From Bacteroidales bacterium (GTDB lineage: Bacteria; Bacteroidota; Bacteroidia; Bacteroidales; UBA932), in assembly GCA_017962375.1 (NCBI GenBank), contig JAGCVJ010000010.1, positions 62,001-126,000 of the forward strand: a stretch of 64,000 nucleotides of DNA, in the 5' to 3' direction. The position numbers and the translations under genes are program-made. Each line of letters starts with the position of its first letter. The stretch's first letter is position 1. A model generated the notes under the pieces. That model ran no database searches and was not told the DNA's origin. It worked only from the letters and a program-made list of their open reading frames with translations. Below, piece after piece: positions 1 through 7,892 of the stretch.

Positions 1-1
1 G

Positions 2-703
2 GACGTGGCTCTGGGAGGGCAGGGAGCCCCGCTGGTTCCGATAGGGGACAGGCATCTTTTCGGCTCTTACGACTACTGCCTGAATCTTGGAGGATTCTCC
101 AACATTTCCTCGGAAGGGGAGATTGGCGGAAAGCCTGCCAGAATTGCCCACGACATTTCTCCGGTAAATTATGTGCTGAACCATTACACCCGCCAGATAG
201 GCCTTGAATATGACAAAGACGGAGATATTGCCAGAAGCGGAAGTGTCTGCCGCTCTCTTCTTGAAAAGCTGAACAGCCTGCCGTTCTACACCCAGCAGGG
301 GCCTAAGTCTCTAGGAAGGGAATGGGTAGAAAACGAGGTGCTGCCTCTGATAGAAGCTGAAAGAGGCGAAGACGGTTCGCCGTTGAGCCTGGCAGACAAG
401 CTGGCCACCTTCGCCGAGCATACGGCATATCAGATATCGCTGAATATCAAGCAGAAAACCGCCGACAAGGCCAAAGTCCTCACTACCGGCGGCGGGGCTT
501 TCAACAAATACCTGCTGGAGAGAATGCGCTTCAACGCTCCCCAGGCCACTTTCATTGTTCCGGACGAGATTACGGTCAAGTTCAAGGAGGCTTTGATATT
601 TGCGTTTCTGGGCGCATTGTATGTTGCGGACCAGCCAAACTGCATGAGCAGCGTTACCGGAGCCCGGTACGACTGCATTGGCGGGGCTATGTACAAGGCG
701 TGA
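2..703 (+). CDS. anmK: Anhydro-N-acetylmuramic acid kinase, C-terminal part
   Basis: The gene is cut by the left window edge; its reading frame starts at base 2 and the true start lies outside. AnmK phosphorylates and opens anhydro-MurNAc for reuse in peptidoglycan recycling in the cytoplasm. The visible 233 residues open with the family stretch DVALGGQGAPLVPIGD, followed by NLGGFSNIS and, near the C-terminus, LTTGGGAFNKYL, which are typical ATP- and sugar-binding segments of the ASKHA-fold AnmK family. The family is usually about 350-400 residues, so roughly the C-terminal 60 percent is present. It is followed by the rplS promoter on the same strand. Confidence 0.93.
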   Translation, partial: DVALGGQGAPLVPIGDRHLFGSYDYCLNLGGFSNISSEGEIGGKPARIAHDISPVNYVLNHYTRQIGLEYDKDGDIARSGSVCRSLLEKLNSLPFYTQQGPKSLGREWVENEVLPLIEAERGEDGSPLSLADKLATFAEHTAYQISLNIKQKTADKAKVLTTGGGAFNKYLLERMRFNAPQATFIVPDEITVKFKEALIFAFLGALYVADQPNCMSSVTGARYDCIGGAMYKA

Positions 704-710
704 AATTATT

Positions 711-741
711 TTTGGAAGTTTGCAAATTAATTGTATTTTTG
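711..741 (+). promoter_or_regulatory. Promoter of rplS
   Basis: TTTG at 711-714 and TATTTTTG at 734-741 are separated by 19 bases, matching the Bacteroidota -33/-7 pattern. Initiation near 747 would give a leader of about 100 bases before rplS (851). I see no leader hairpin that I could assign to a named ribosomal-protein leader family. Confidence 0.75.
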
Positions 742-850
742 CAGTCCCAAAACCGAAGGCAACCTCTTGTATAGGCCAAGGCGGCCGTAAGACACTGAGA
801 ATGATGGTTAGTGCTTTTGGTACAATGTTGCTGATAAAATTTAGAAGAAA

Positions 851-1231
851 ATGGACTTAATTAAAGTAGCTCAGGAGGCTTTTGCCGGCGAGAAGAAAGA
901 GTTCCCTGCATTCAAGGCAGGTGATACCGTAACTGTTACCTACAAGATCAAGGAGGGTGACAAGGAAAGGCTGCAGAACTTCAAAGGCGTTTGCTTGCAG
1001 CGCAGAGGAGCTGGTGCAACCCAGACATTTACAGTTAGAAAGATTTCCAACGGCGTTGGAGTTGAGAGGATATTCCCTCTGAATTCTCCTTTCATCGAGA
1101 GGATTTCTGTTGACAAGGTAGGTAAGGTAAGAAGGGCAAGAATCTTCTACCTGAGAGACCTCACCGGAAAGAAGGCTCGCATCAAGGAAAAGAGCTTCGC
1201 AAGAACAGAGAAAAAGGAAGAGGCTGAATAA
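851..1231 (+). CDS. rplS: 50S ribosomal protein L19
   Basis: L19 lies at the 30S-50S interface of the ribosome. The protein is 126 residues, a normal length with a short charged C-terminal tail (KKEEAE). The segments [40 protein letters not shown] and [18 protein letters not shown] are diagnostic of the family. It has its own promoter and a long leader, and is followed 15 bases later by tRNA-Arg and then a terminator, so protein and tRNA are probably co-transcribed. Confidence 0.98.
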   Translation: MDLIKVAQEAFAGEKKEFPAFKAGDTVTVTYKIKEGDKERLQNFKGVCLQRRGAGATQTFTVRKISNGVGVERIFPLNSPFIERISVDKVGKVRRARIFYLRDLTGKKARIKEKSFARTEKKEEAE

Positions 1232-1246
1232 GTTTCATCCTTAACT

Positions 1247-1320
1247 GGCTCCGTAGCTCAATTGAATAGAGCATCTGACTACGGATCAGAAGGTTGCAGG
1301 TTTGAGCCCTGCCGGAGTCA
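1247..1320 (+). tRNA. tRNA-Arg (anticodon ACG)
   Basis: A cloverleaf can be drawn. Acceptor GGCTCCG pairs with CGGAGTC (one G-U), the anticodon arm is TCTGA/TCAGA with loop CTACGGA giving anticodon ACG, and the T arm contains TTTGAGC. The discriminator is A at 1320 and CCA is not encoded. It lies just downstream of rplS without a visible promoter of its own. Confidence 0.95.
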
Positions 1321-1325
1321 CTTAG

Positions 1326-1357
1326 AAACCCCGTTTGACAAACATCAAACGGGGTTT
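1326..1357 (+). terminator. Rho-independent terminator after rplS/tRNA-Arg
   Basis: A 13-base perfect stem (AAACCCCGTTTGA with TCAAACGGGGTTT) around a 6-base loop runs into TTTTCTTATT. It closes the rplS-tRNA unit and, with A-rich sequence on the other side, may also serve the convergent XRE gene. Confidence 0.88.
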
Positions 1358-1368
1358 TCTTATTCCTG

Positions 1369-1569
1369 CTAATCGCTTTCTTCCAGCTCAAATATGGATT
1401 CGGCGGGTTTCCCGAAGTATCTGGCAATCTTGAATGCCAGGACTGCGGAGGGAACATACCCTCCCGCTTCAATGGAATTGATGGTTTGCCGGCTCACGCC
1501 TACAGCGGCGGCCAGATCCTGCTGGGTGATGTCTTTGATTGCCCGTTCAACTTTGACAGTATTCTTCAT
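1369..1569 (-). CDS. Small XRE-family transcriptional regulator
   Basis: This 66-residue protein is almost entirely a helix-turn-helix of the Cro/CI type: ITQQDLAAAVGVSRQTINSIEAG is the two-helix signature, followed by PSAVLAFKIARYFGKPAESIF. It resembles the short YozG-like regulators that often sit next to a small membrane protein. Its start overlaps the stop of the upstream membrane gene by four bases (ATGA), indicating translational coupling. It probably represses its own operon; the target is not shown by the sequence. Confidence 0.88.
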   Translation of the reverse strand: MKNTVKVERAIKDITQQDLAAAVGVSRQTINSIEAGGYVPSAVLAFKIARYFGKPAESIFELEESD

Positions 1570-2012
1570 CGTGCTTCCCTCCTGATGTGACGCATCGTGG
1601 AATTAAACTTAAGGATATATACCAGGTAGAAAAGATAGAGCGCGATCAGGGCAAAGCTCAGGAAACTGAGTCCCATGATGAACAGAATTCCTAAAGCCAG
1701 GATGGCTGAAGTGAACCACAGGCTCCATACGAAGGACTGCATCCGGACGTGAGCGGTCATTTCATCTTCGTCCTTTTCGCGTGACAAGGCAATAAAGCAT
1801 AGTGAAACAAGCAGCCCCATCATACCTACCTCTGTCAACAGGTTGGCGTCCCCGGTATAGAAGAGTTTGTCTCCGAATGCTATCCAGGGAACCATAATCT
1901 CCGGAAGCCCGGCGTCAAACAGAAGGCATAGACATAAGGCGGCAAAAGGCAGAAACATCCACATGCCTACTTTCTTGTAGGTGTAGGGAAGAAGATAATT
2001 ACGTGTTTTCAT
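1566..2012 (-). CDS. Hypothetical four-helix membrane protein
   Basis: This is a 148-residue protein that I do not recognise beyond its layout. Hydrophobic segments fall at about residues 17-35, 62-78, 91-112 and 113-135, with a charged loop SREKDEDEMTAHVRMQ in the middle and a basic C-terminus (RHIRREAR). It is the first gene of a two-gene unit with the XRE regulator. Membrane-protein plus small XRE pairs are common in Firmicutes and Bacteroidota, where the membrane partner is usually of unknown function. A promoter lies at 2042-2072. Confidence 0.8.
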   Translation of the reverse strand: MKTRNYLLPYTYKKVGMWMFLPFAALCLCLLFDAGLPEIMVPWIAFGDKLFYTGDANLLTEVGMMGLLVSLCFIALSREKDEDEMTAHVRMQSFVWSLWFTSAILALGILFIMGLSFLSFALIALYLFYLVYILKFNSTMRHIRREAR

Positions 2013-2041
2013 AAAGCATACGTTTTAATCGTTTAGCAACG

Positions 2042-2072
2042 CAAAAGTAAAAATAACTTTCCAAAATGTCAA
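2042..2072 (-). promoter_or_regulatory. Promoter of membrane protein/XRE pair
   Basis: On the minus strand TACTTTTG (complement of 2042-2049) is preceded after 20 bases by TTG (complement of 2070-2072). This fits the -7/-33 pattern seen at other genes in the window. Confidence 0.65.
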
Positions 2073-2130
2073 GTAAATTTTACATTATTTTTCAAATAGA
2101 TAAATTCCTTTGTATTTAGATTTCTCTGCG

Positions 2131-2207
2131 AAAACTCTACAATCAATATTTCAAAACCCTACAAATTGGGTTTACAACATATTTCTGTGGGGTTTAAAAC
2201 TCTACAA
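2131..2207 (+). promoter_or_regulatory. Three direct repeats AAAACYCTACAA upstream of the phosphate operon
   Basis: Copies at 2131-2142, 2153-2164 and 2196-2207 begin 22 and 43 bases apart, i.e. about two and four helical turns, so they would face the same side of the DNA. The last copy ends 26 bases before the -7 element of the DUF47 operon. The arrangement suggests binding sites for a response regulator; a PhoB-like protein is a guess from the operon content. The rest of the 257-base gap (2013-2269) holds only the two promoters. Confidence 0.55.
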
Positions 2208-2233
2208 GAAGTATTTTGTTTGTTCTATTTGCA

Positions 2234-2241
2234 TATATTTG
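2234..2241 (+). promoter_or_regulatory. -7 element of the phosphate operon
   Basis: TATATTTG is a perfect match to the TAnnTTTG consensus and lies 28 bases before the DUF47 start. A -33 TTTG at the normal 19-base spacing is not evident, which fits a promoter that needs an activator bound upstream, such as at the direct repeats. Confidence 0.65.
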
Positions 2242-2269
2242 TATTGCAAAAACCAAAATATAAATAGGT

Positions 2270-2929
2270 ATGGGTTTGGCAGAAATATTTTCAAGGAAAT
2301 CGGCAAGGCTGGAAAAGAGCATAGGAGGGTTGATGGAAACAGTGGACCAGTCTCTGCTGGTATTCAAGGAAGGTGTCAAGAATTATCTGTACGGGGACGA
2401 GGAAAGTTTTGCCGAGAATCTTGCCAAGATGGCGTCTCTGGAAACGGAGGCCTCCTCCAGAATCAAGGAAATCGAGAATATCCTGTACTCTAGAGGATAT
2501 CTGATCCGTTCCAGGGGAGACATCATGAGGCTTCTGGAGAGGTTCGACCACATTTTCATCATAATCAGCACGGACCTGATCCAGTTTGAGATAGAATCTC
2601 CGAAGATTCCTTCAGAACTCAAGAGGGAGTTTGTAAAGCTCAGCGAGCTGGCTGCAATGGCCGCCGAGAGCACTATTCCCGGAACCAACGCATACTTCAC
2701 ATCTCCCAAAAACGTAGCGGCAACCACGGCTCAGGTTTATTTCTACGAGAAGGAGGCTGTGAAACTGTCCCAGTCCATAAAGAGAACCGTTTTCCACGAT
2801 ATGGATAATCTCAAGCTCAGCGAAAAGTTCCACCTCAGGTATTTTGCGCTGCATATCGAGGATCTTTCCAAGGCTGCCGTAAAGGTTGCCGAGCAGCTTT
2901 CCGTAATGACAATCAAGCGCGCCCTATAA
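2270..2929 (+). CDS. DUF47 family PhoU-like protein
   Basis: This is a 219-residue all-helical protein of the DUF47/PhoU-like family, which usually partners PiT-type phosphate transporters and acts on the cytoplasmic face of the membrane. Characteristic stretches are the N-terminal FSRKSARLEKSIGGLMETVDQS, ENLAKMASLETEASSRIKEIE and the C-terminal LRYFALHIEDLSKAAVKVAEQL. Length matches the family (about 210-220). It directly abuts the next gene (stop at 2929, ATG at 2930), and in this operon its partner is a PiT-like domain fused to an HTH. The role in phosphate control is inferred from family and context. Confidence 0.88.
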   Translation: MGLAEIFSRKSARLEKSIGGLMETVDQSLLVFKEGVKNYLYGDEESFAENLAKMASLETEASSRIKEIENILYSRGYLIRSRGDIMRLLERFDHIFIIISTDLIQFEIESPKIPSELKREFVKLSELAAMAAESTIPGTNAYFTSPKNVAATTAQVYFYEKEAVKLSQSIKRTVFHDMDNLKLSEKFHLRYFALHIEDLSKAAVKVAEQLSVMTIKRAL

Positions 2930-4534
2930 ATGGATAGCCTCCTGTACATAATCCTTTCCGTCGTTTTTGCCGGCACGATGCTGATGCTGCTGGACCTGCC
3001 TTATGTCAGTGGCAGCATATTGGCTTCCGGCGCGGGGGAGAGGATAGCTGTCAGGATTCTGGTTCCGGTTCTTCTGCTTGGCGGCATTGTCCTGCCGGTT
3101 CTCTCTCCGGAACATTTCACCCAGATGACACAGGGGCTTATGAAGCCGGAGGCTGTCTGCAATGTGCTCCCGGTGGGCATAGCTACTGCCGTTACGGCGG
3201 TAATTATCCTGGGATTCAGCCGTTATGCTGCAGTTCCGTTCGCCTTTGTGGCGGCTGTTGCCGGAATGGGGCTTGCCTGCGGAGGCTCTCTGGATTTTGC
3301 AGATGTGCTGCCTTATGTTTCCTCCTGGATTGCGGCTCCGCTGGTTTGCGCATTGGTGGCAGCCGGCATTTACAGCATTTTTGCGGCTACGGGGAGGAGG
3401 CGTGAGTCTCATTTTGCAGTTACGGAGAGGCGGTTCCTTTCTGTGGCGACAATAGTGGCTTTCTTGCTGGCCATTGCCGCGGCTGTGAACAATTCCATAG
3501 TGTTTGCGTTCCTGCCTTCAGGTCTGGGGGAAAATGCAGTATGGGTGGTTGGCGGTTCGGCTCTGGCTATTCTGCCTTTCGTTTTCCGCCATTTGACCAT
3601 GAGCAAATGGTACATCGCGGACTATGAACTGGATACTAATCCGCAGGCCATCATCAGCCTTATGCTGAGTATGCTGGTCTGCTTTGTCCTTTTTACCAGC
3701 CCGGCCCCGCTCAGCCTCGGGCTTTCAGCAACCCCGCTTCCGGCCGGAACGCTTTATCTGGCCGCCCTGGCAGGGATAAGCCTGCGCAGCAAACGTACCC
3801 TGGTGGACGGGCCTATTCTTCTGAAAGGAATCATTTCTTCTTACATATCTCCTGTTCTGGCCTTCCTCCTGGCTTTCTCTCTGGGAAGGATAATGGACGG
3901 AGAGCTGACTGGAACATTCATCGTCTTGGGTATCATAATACTGATTGCAGGGGTGATTGTCTATATGAGGGTCCAGAGCCAGAGGATAATCAATCAGCAG
4001 GTTGCCAGGGCCCACGAGCAGCAGGTGTATTCCACCAGGAAATCCCTCTCAGCTCTTGAAGTCAGGGCCGAGATGACCGAGAAAGACCTTCTGAACAAGC
4101 TGGATCTCAAACGTAAGGAACTTGTAGACTTTGCAGTTGGCATCAGCGACCAGAAAGAATATATGGAGAATGTCCTGGAGCAGCTCAAGCAGGTCCGCTG
4201 CACCAAGGACGGTGCGGAAAAGGATGCCAGGACAGACGCCCTCCTGCGGTCACTTCGGGAGAGAATGTACTTCACAAGGGAGATGAACGACTTCTACACC
4301 CGAAGCGAAGAGCTCCACAAGGACTTCAACGAGAGATTGGCTGAGAGTTTCCCTAAGCTTACGGAAAACGAGCGTAAGCTGGCTAACCTTCTCAGACAGG
4401 GCTTTTCCAGCAAATATATCGCATCGCTGATGAACATAACCCCTAAAAGCGTGGAAATAAACCGCTACCGCCTAAGGGCCAAACTTGGTCTGGCGCGCAG
4501 CGAAAACCTTATAAATTTCATTAAATCAATTTAA
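2930..4534 (+). CDS. PiT-like polytopic membrane domain fused to coiled coil and LuxR-type HTH
   Basis: This 534-residue protein has three parts. Residues about 1-350 form some ten hydrophobic helices whose layout recalls PiT phosphate transporters (for example VLPYVSSWIAAPLVCALVA and a second half starting near ERRFLSVATI), but the GANDVANA signatures of true PiT transporters are absent. Residues about 355-460 are charged, heptad-rich coiled coil. Residues about 475-534 are a GerE/LuxR-type HTH (LTENERKLANLLRQGFSSKYIA, then SVEINRYRLRAKLGL). I infer a membrane-anchored one-component regulator, perhaps a transporter turned sensor that signals with the DUF47 protein. It could alternatively still transport. 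The PiT relationship is by pattern only. Confidence 0.7.
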   Translation: MDSLLYIILSVVFAGTMLMLLDLPYVSGSILASGAGERIAVRILVPVLLLGGIVLPVLSPEHFTQMTQGLMKPEAVCNVLPVGIATAVTAVIILGFSRYAAVPFAFVAAVAGMGLACGGSLDFADVLPYVSSWIAAPLVCALVAAGIYSIFAATGRRRESHFAVTERRFLSVATIVAFLLAIAAAVNNSIVFAFLPSGLGENAVWVVGGSALAILPFVFRHLTMSKWYIADYELDTNPQAIISLMLSMLVCFVLFTSPAPLSLGLSATPLPAGTLYLAALAGISLRSKRTLVDGPILLKGIISSYISPVLAFLLAFSLGRIMDGELTGTFIVLGIIILIAGVIVYMRVQSQRIINQQVARAHEQQVYSTRKSLSALEVRAEMTEKDLLNKLDLKRKELVDFAVGISDQKEYMENVLEQLKQVRCTKDGAEKDARTDALLRSLRERMYFTREMNDFYTRSEELHKDFNERLAESFPKLTENERKLANLLRQGFSSKYIASLMNITPKSVEINRYRLRAKLGLARSENLINFIKSI

Positions 4535-4563
4535 TTTATTAACACACCTTTTAATTAACTACT

Positions 4564-5931
4564 ATGCGTAAAACATTATTATTACTGGCGATTTCCCTTC
4601 TGGCAGTCCAGACAGTATTCGCCCAGGAGAAAGTAAAGCGCAACCAGTACGGAGTAGCCGTTCAGTCAGACAGACTCGACGTTGAGGCTCAGGACGGTAT
4701 TCTGGTTTTTGAATCCCCTAACAGTGCCTACAAGCTCTGGTTCGACACCCGTATCCAGGCTGATGGAGCAGTTTTCTTCGGCCAGGACAAAGACTATGAC
4801 AACATCGGAAACGGAACCAGCATCCGCCGCGCCCGTTTTGCCATCAAAGGCCAGATCAACGAAAGTTGGTACGGTGAGTTCGATATGGACCTTGCAGATG
4901 GTCTGATCGAGCTTAAAGACGCTCTCGTACGTTACACCGGCGTTCCTAACCTGGAACTTCAGGCAGGTAACTTCAAGGAGAATTTCTCCCTGAACCGTAA
5001 CACCACCTCCCGTTACCTTCAGTTCATGGAAAGGCCTATGGTTACTTCCGCTCTGGCTCCAAGCCGTCATCTTGGTATCAACGCCAAGTATGCAAAGGAC
5101 TGGTTCTGGGGATCTCTGGGTGCTTTCACCCAGGAAGTTGCCGGTTCTGAGGAACTTACCTATGTTCAGGACAACAACAAGGACTATGGCCGCAACACCG
5201 GTTACTCAATTACCGGTAAGGTTATCTTCCGCCCTCTGTACAAGATGCAGAACGGAAGCCTCCACATCGGTCTGGCAGGATCTTACCGCAGGGCTCTTAC
5301 CAGCGTAGATCCTAAGGAGTATGGAGCTTACAGGGCAAGTGCACGTAACTCCACCAGCATCAACCGCAAGAAGTATCTGGATACCGACCTCCTTCCTGGC
5401 TACGACCACAACTTCTTGTGGACCGTAGAGCTTGCAGGTCACTATGAGGGACTCCGCTACGAGGCTGCATACATCGGCGACAACGTTCACTTCAAGAAGA
5501 CCGCTGCCGATCCTGCTACCAAGAACTTCGGCGGATGGTATGCTCAGGCTGGTTACCTTCTGTTCGGCGGAAGCCAGAACTATGACGCAAACGGTGGCAA
5601 GTACACCAAGGTTACCCGCGGCCGCAAGTGGGGCGATATCGAGCTCTGCGCACGCTACGAGTACTGCGACCTCAACTACAAGAACGTTTACGGCGGTTCA
5701 GCCGAGGCTTATACCGTAGGTCTTAACTGGCAGGTAAACAACAACGTGAAGATAGTTCTCAACTATCAGTACAACAACAACGACCGTTATGCAAACGGTA
5801 AGAACAAGCTCTTCGTAGGCCACGATGCAAGCGGCAACCCTACAAAGGATTACACAAAGGTTGTTGAAGGCAAGAACAAGGCCGGTGTAGACTACCATAT
5901 GCTTGGAATTCGTTTTGAGATTGACTTCTAA
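4564..5931 (+). CDS. Phosphate-selective porin O/P-type outer-membrane protein
   Basis: This 455-residue protein has a signal peptide (MRKTLLLLAISLLAVQTVFAQ) and an outer-membrane beta-barrel of the OprO/OprP porin family. Family features are the early SAYKLWFDTRIQADGAVFF, the SIRRARFAIKGQINESWYGEFDMDLADG block and LQAGNFKENFSL, with alternating aromatic beta-strands ending in GIRFEIDF. The C-terminal F is typical of barrel insertion. These porins admit phosphate or polyphosphate in Pseudomonas; here substrate is inferred from the family name and the neighbouring DUF47 and CYTH genes. Thirty bases separate it from the upstream regulator gene. Confidence 0.88.
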   Translation: MRKTLLLLAISLLAVQTVFAQEKVKRNQYGVAVQSDRLDVEAQDGILVFESPNSAYKLWFDTRIQADGAVFFGQDKDYDNIGNGTSIRRARFAIKGQINESWYGEFDMDLADGLIELKDALVRYTGVPNLELQAGNFKENFSLNRNTTSRYLQFMERPMVTSALAPSRHLGINAKYAKDWFWGSLGAFTQEVAGSEELTYVQDNNKDYGRNTGYSITGKVIFRPLYKMQNGSLHIGLAGSYRRALTSVDPKEYGAYRASARNSTSINRKKYLDTDLLPGYDHNFLWTVELAGHYEGLRYEAAYIGDNVHFKKTAADPATKNFGGWYAQAGYLLFGGSQNYDANGGKYTKVTRGRKWGDIELCARYEYCDLNYKNVYGGSAEAYTVGLNWQVNNNVKIVLNYQYNNNDRYANGKNKLFVGHDASGNPTKDYTKVVEGKNKAGVDYHMLGIRFEIDF

Positions 5932-5945
5932 AATTGACACAGATT

Positions 5946-6761
5946 ATGAAAAAGATATTTATAGCAGCATTTGCAATGCTTTTCGTATTCAGTTCTTGCG
6001 TTAAGGACAAGGTTTATTCAGTCCCTACCATTACTGGAGTTACCAATACCATAGCCTACGATGAGACAGAAGATGTAACCGTAACGGCTATAGTTTCTGC
6101 ACTCGTTCCTGTATCTGAGGTTAATCTTATTTACAAGGCCGGAAGCTCCGCTGCCGCCACTGTCAAGATGGAAGGACTCGGAGAGAGCTTCAAGGGAATC
6201 ATCCCTGCCCAGCCGATGGGAACCGAGGTTGTTTATTACATTGAGGCCTTTACCGATGGAGGAAATGCTATTTCAAAGGAAGCTTCCTATACCGTCGGAG
6301 TTATTCCTATCGACTTTACTGTTCTCAAGCTCAACGAGCTTAACGGAAACGACAAGTTCATCGAGATAGTTAACACCGGTAGAGAAAATGTCAATCTCAA
6401 GGGTCTGAAGATCCTCAAGGACACCAAGGATGTATGGACCGGTCCTAACCGCGAGCTTGCTGCAGGCGCATTCCTGCTTCTGTACAGCGAAGACGTAGTT
6501 GTTTCCGGCGGCGCTCAGGAAGGCTATGATCCAGAACTGGTATTCACATCAGGTCTGTCCGCAAAGAAGGCCGTCAGGGTTCAGCTCAACGACCCTGTAG
6601 GCAATCCTCTCGATGACTTCAACCTGGTAACAGTTTCCAAGACCGCTCCGGCTTCCTACAGCCGCGTTCCAGACGGAACAGGAAATTGGTTCTTCACTCC
6701 TGCCACCCCTGGTGTAAAGAACTCTACAGACAATTCAGATCCTGTAACCGGACTTATGTAA
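5946..6761 (+). CDS. Lamin-tail-domain lipoprotein
   Basis: The protein is 271 residues from the ATG at 5946, chosen because MKKIFIAAFAMLFVFSSC is a complete lipoprotein signal with the lipidated Cys at about residue 18; an in-frame upstream ATG at 5934 would add four residues ahead of it. An immunoglobulin-like segment (about 30-115) is followed by a lamin-tail domain (about 120-230): LKLNELNGNDKFIEIVNTG, then LKGLKIL and AAGAFLLLYSEDVV. Such domains decorate secreted nucleases and phosphatases, but no catalytic domain is present. It is co-transcribed with the porin 14 bases upstream and probably faces the periplasm or cell surface. Confidence 0.82.
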   Translation: MKKIFIAAFAMLFVFSSCVKDKVYSVPTITGVTNTIAYDETEDVTVTAIVSALVPVSEVNLIYKAGSSAAATVKMEGLGESFKGIIPAQPMGTEVVYYIEAFTDGGNAISKEASYTVGVIPIDFTVLKLNELNGNDKFIEIVNTGRENVNLKGLKILKDTKDVWTGPNRELAAGAFLLLYSEDVVVSGGAQEGYDPELVFTSGLSAKKAVRVQLNDPVGNPLDDFNLVTVSKTAPASYSRVPDGTGNWFFTPATPGVKNSTDNSDPVTGLM

Positions 6762-6780
6762 TAATTTAAATTTCAACGAT

Positions 6781-7419
6781 ATGGCAGAATTAAAAATCGG
6801 TGAAATAAGCAAGCCTAGATTTGAATTCCGCAGCTTCGGCCAGTGCTTCTGCAAGGCTCATCAGAGAATGGCGCGTCTTTCCGCTCCCGTTCCAGAGAAG
6901 GTTTGGGAGAGGCAGAGCGACGAGATTTACATCATCTCCGCAAAGAACGACATCAACAACACCAAGATCCGTGACGGCAAGATGGACATCAAGACTTTTG
7001 TCCAGAGTGTTGACGGTCTTGAGCAGTGGAACCCTCTGATGAAGGGCGAATTCCCTATCAGCCGCGAGGTTCTGGAGAAGGAAGTCTTCCCTGCATTCAT
7101 GGTCGAGATGCCTGCCCTTACAAAGGACACCTACACCTATGAGGAGTTCATCGCGATGGTAAAGGCCAACCCAGACCTTGCTGCAGTGAGAGTACACAAG
7201 CAGAGATTCGGATATATGGTCAACAATACCATCTGCGAGGTCGGAAATGTCCTTATCAACGGTGCCAAGGTTATGACAATCAACTCAGAGTCTACCGAGA
7301 TAGAGGATATCAAGAAGACCATCAAGGACGTGGGTCTCGAGGGCGTTGAGAACATCAACTACCTCCAGGCTATCAAGCGCGTTATCGGAATGAGTGACAA
7401 ACCTCTGGCAAACGAATAG
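6781..7419 (+). CDS. Divergent CYTH-like (triphosphate tunnel) protein
   Basis: This 212-residue protein does not carry the canonical ExExK start but shows the tunnel-enzyme pattern. Near the N-terminus are FEFRSFGQCF and EIYIISAKND, followed by TKIRDGKMDIK, which resembles the basic strand pairs of the VTC/CYTH superfamily. Later come VRVHKQRFGYMVNNTICEVG and INSESTEIEDIKKTIKDVGL, close to the K-x-R...E strand pattern and terminal helix of CYTH proteins. It lies two bases before a canonical CYTH gene, supporting the assignment. A polyphosphate- or triphosphate-binding role is inferred; no family hit has been computed. Confidence 0.6.
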   Translation: MAELKIGEISKPRFEFRSFGQCFCKAHQRMARLSAPVPEKVWERQSDEIYIISAKNDINNTKIRDGKMDIKTFVQSVDGLEQWNPLMKGEFPISREVLEKEVFPAFMVEMPALTKDTYTYEEFIAMVKANPDLAAVRVHKQRFGYMVNNTICEVGNVLINGAKVMTINSESTEIEDIKKTIKDVGLEGVENINYLQAIKRVIGMSDKPLANE

Positions 7420-7421
7420 TT

Positions 7422-7892
7422 ATGGGACAGGAAATAGAACGCAAATTCTTGGTAAAAGGCGACTTCAAAAACGCCGCCTTCAAGGCTACGCGCATCACTC
7501 AGGGATACCTTTGCAGCGTTCCTGAAAGAACTGTTCGCGTAAGAGTAAAGGGCGACAAGGGCTTCATCACCATCAAGGGCATCGGTTCCGACAGCGGAGC
7601 CAGCCGCTTCGAGTGGGAGAAGGAGATTCCTGTTGCCGAGGTTCAGGATCTTCTGAAGATCTGCGAGCCTGGCGTAATCGACAAGACCCGCTATCTGGTC
7701 AAGGCTGGAGAGCACACTTTCGAGGTTGACGAGTTCTACGGAGACAACGATGGACTCACCGTTGCCGAGGTAGAGCTTGGAAGCGAAAGCGAGGCTTTTG
7801 ACAAGCCTGAGTGGCTAGGTGAAGAGGTCACCGGAGACGTCAAGTACTACAACTCCATGTTGATGAAGAATCCGTACAAGAACTGGAAGTGA
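7422..7892 (+). CDS. CYTH domain protein (triphosphate tunnel metalloenzyme)
   Basis: The 156-residue protein opens with MGQEIERKFLV, the ExExK signature of the CYTH superfamily. Alternating basic/acidic tunnel strands follow: RTVRVRVKGDKGFITIKG, FEWEKEIP, DKTRYLV and FEVDEFYGDNDGLTVAEVEL. Length and sequence match the short bacterial tripolyphosphatase-type proteins (NeuTTM/CthTTM-like), which hydrolyse tripolyphosphate with divalent metal in the cytoplasm. It is coupled to its neighbours: two bases after the divergent CYTH-like gene, and its stop overlaps the next start by one base. Confidence 0.92.
   Translation: MGQEIERKFLVKGDFKNAAFKATRITQGYLCSVPERTVRVRVKGDKGFITIKGIGSDSGASRFEWEKEIPVAEVQDLLKICEPGVIDKTRYLVKAGEHTFEVDEFYGDNDGLTVAEVELGSESEAFDKPEWLGEEVTGDVKYYNSMLMKNPYKNWK

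Noticed and set aside
711-850. Ribosomal-protein leader motif before rplS
   Set aside because: The leader is about 100 bases but no convincing conserved hairpin could be recognised.
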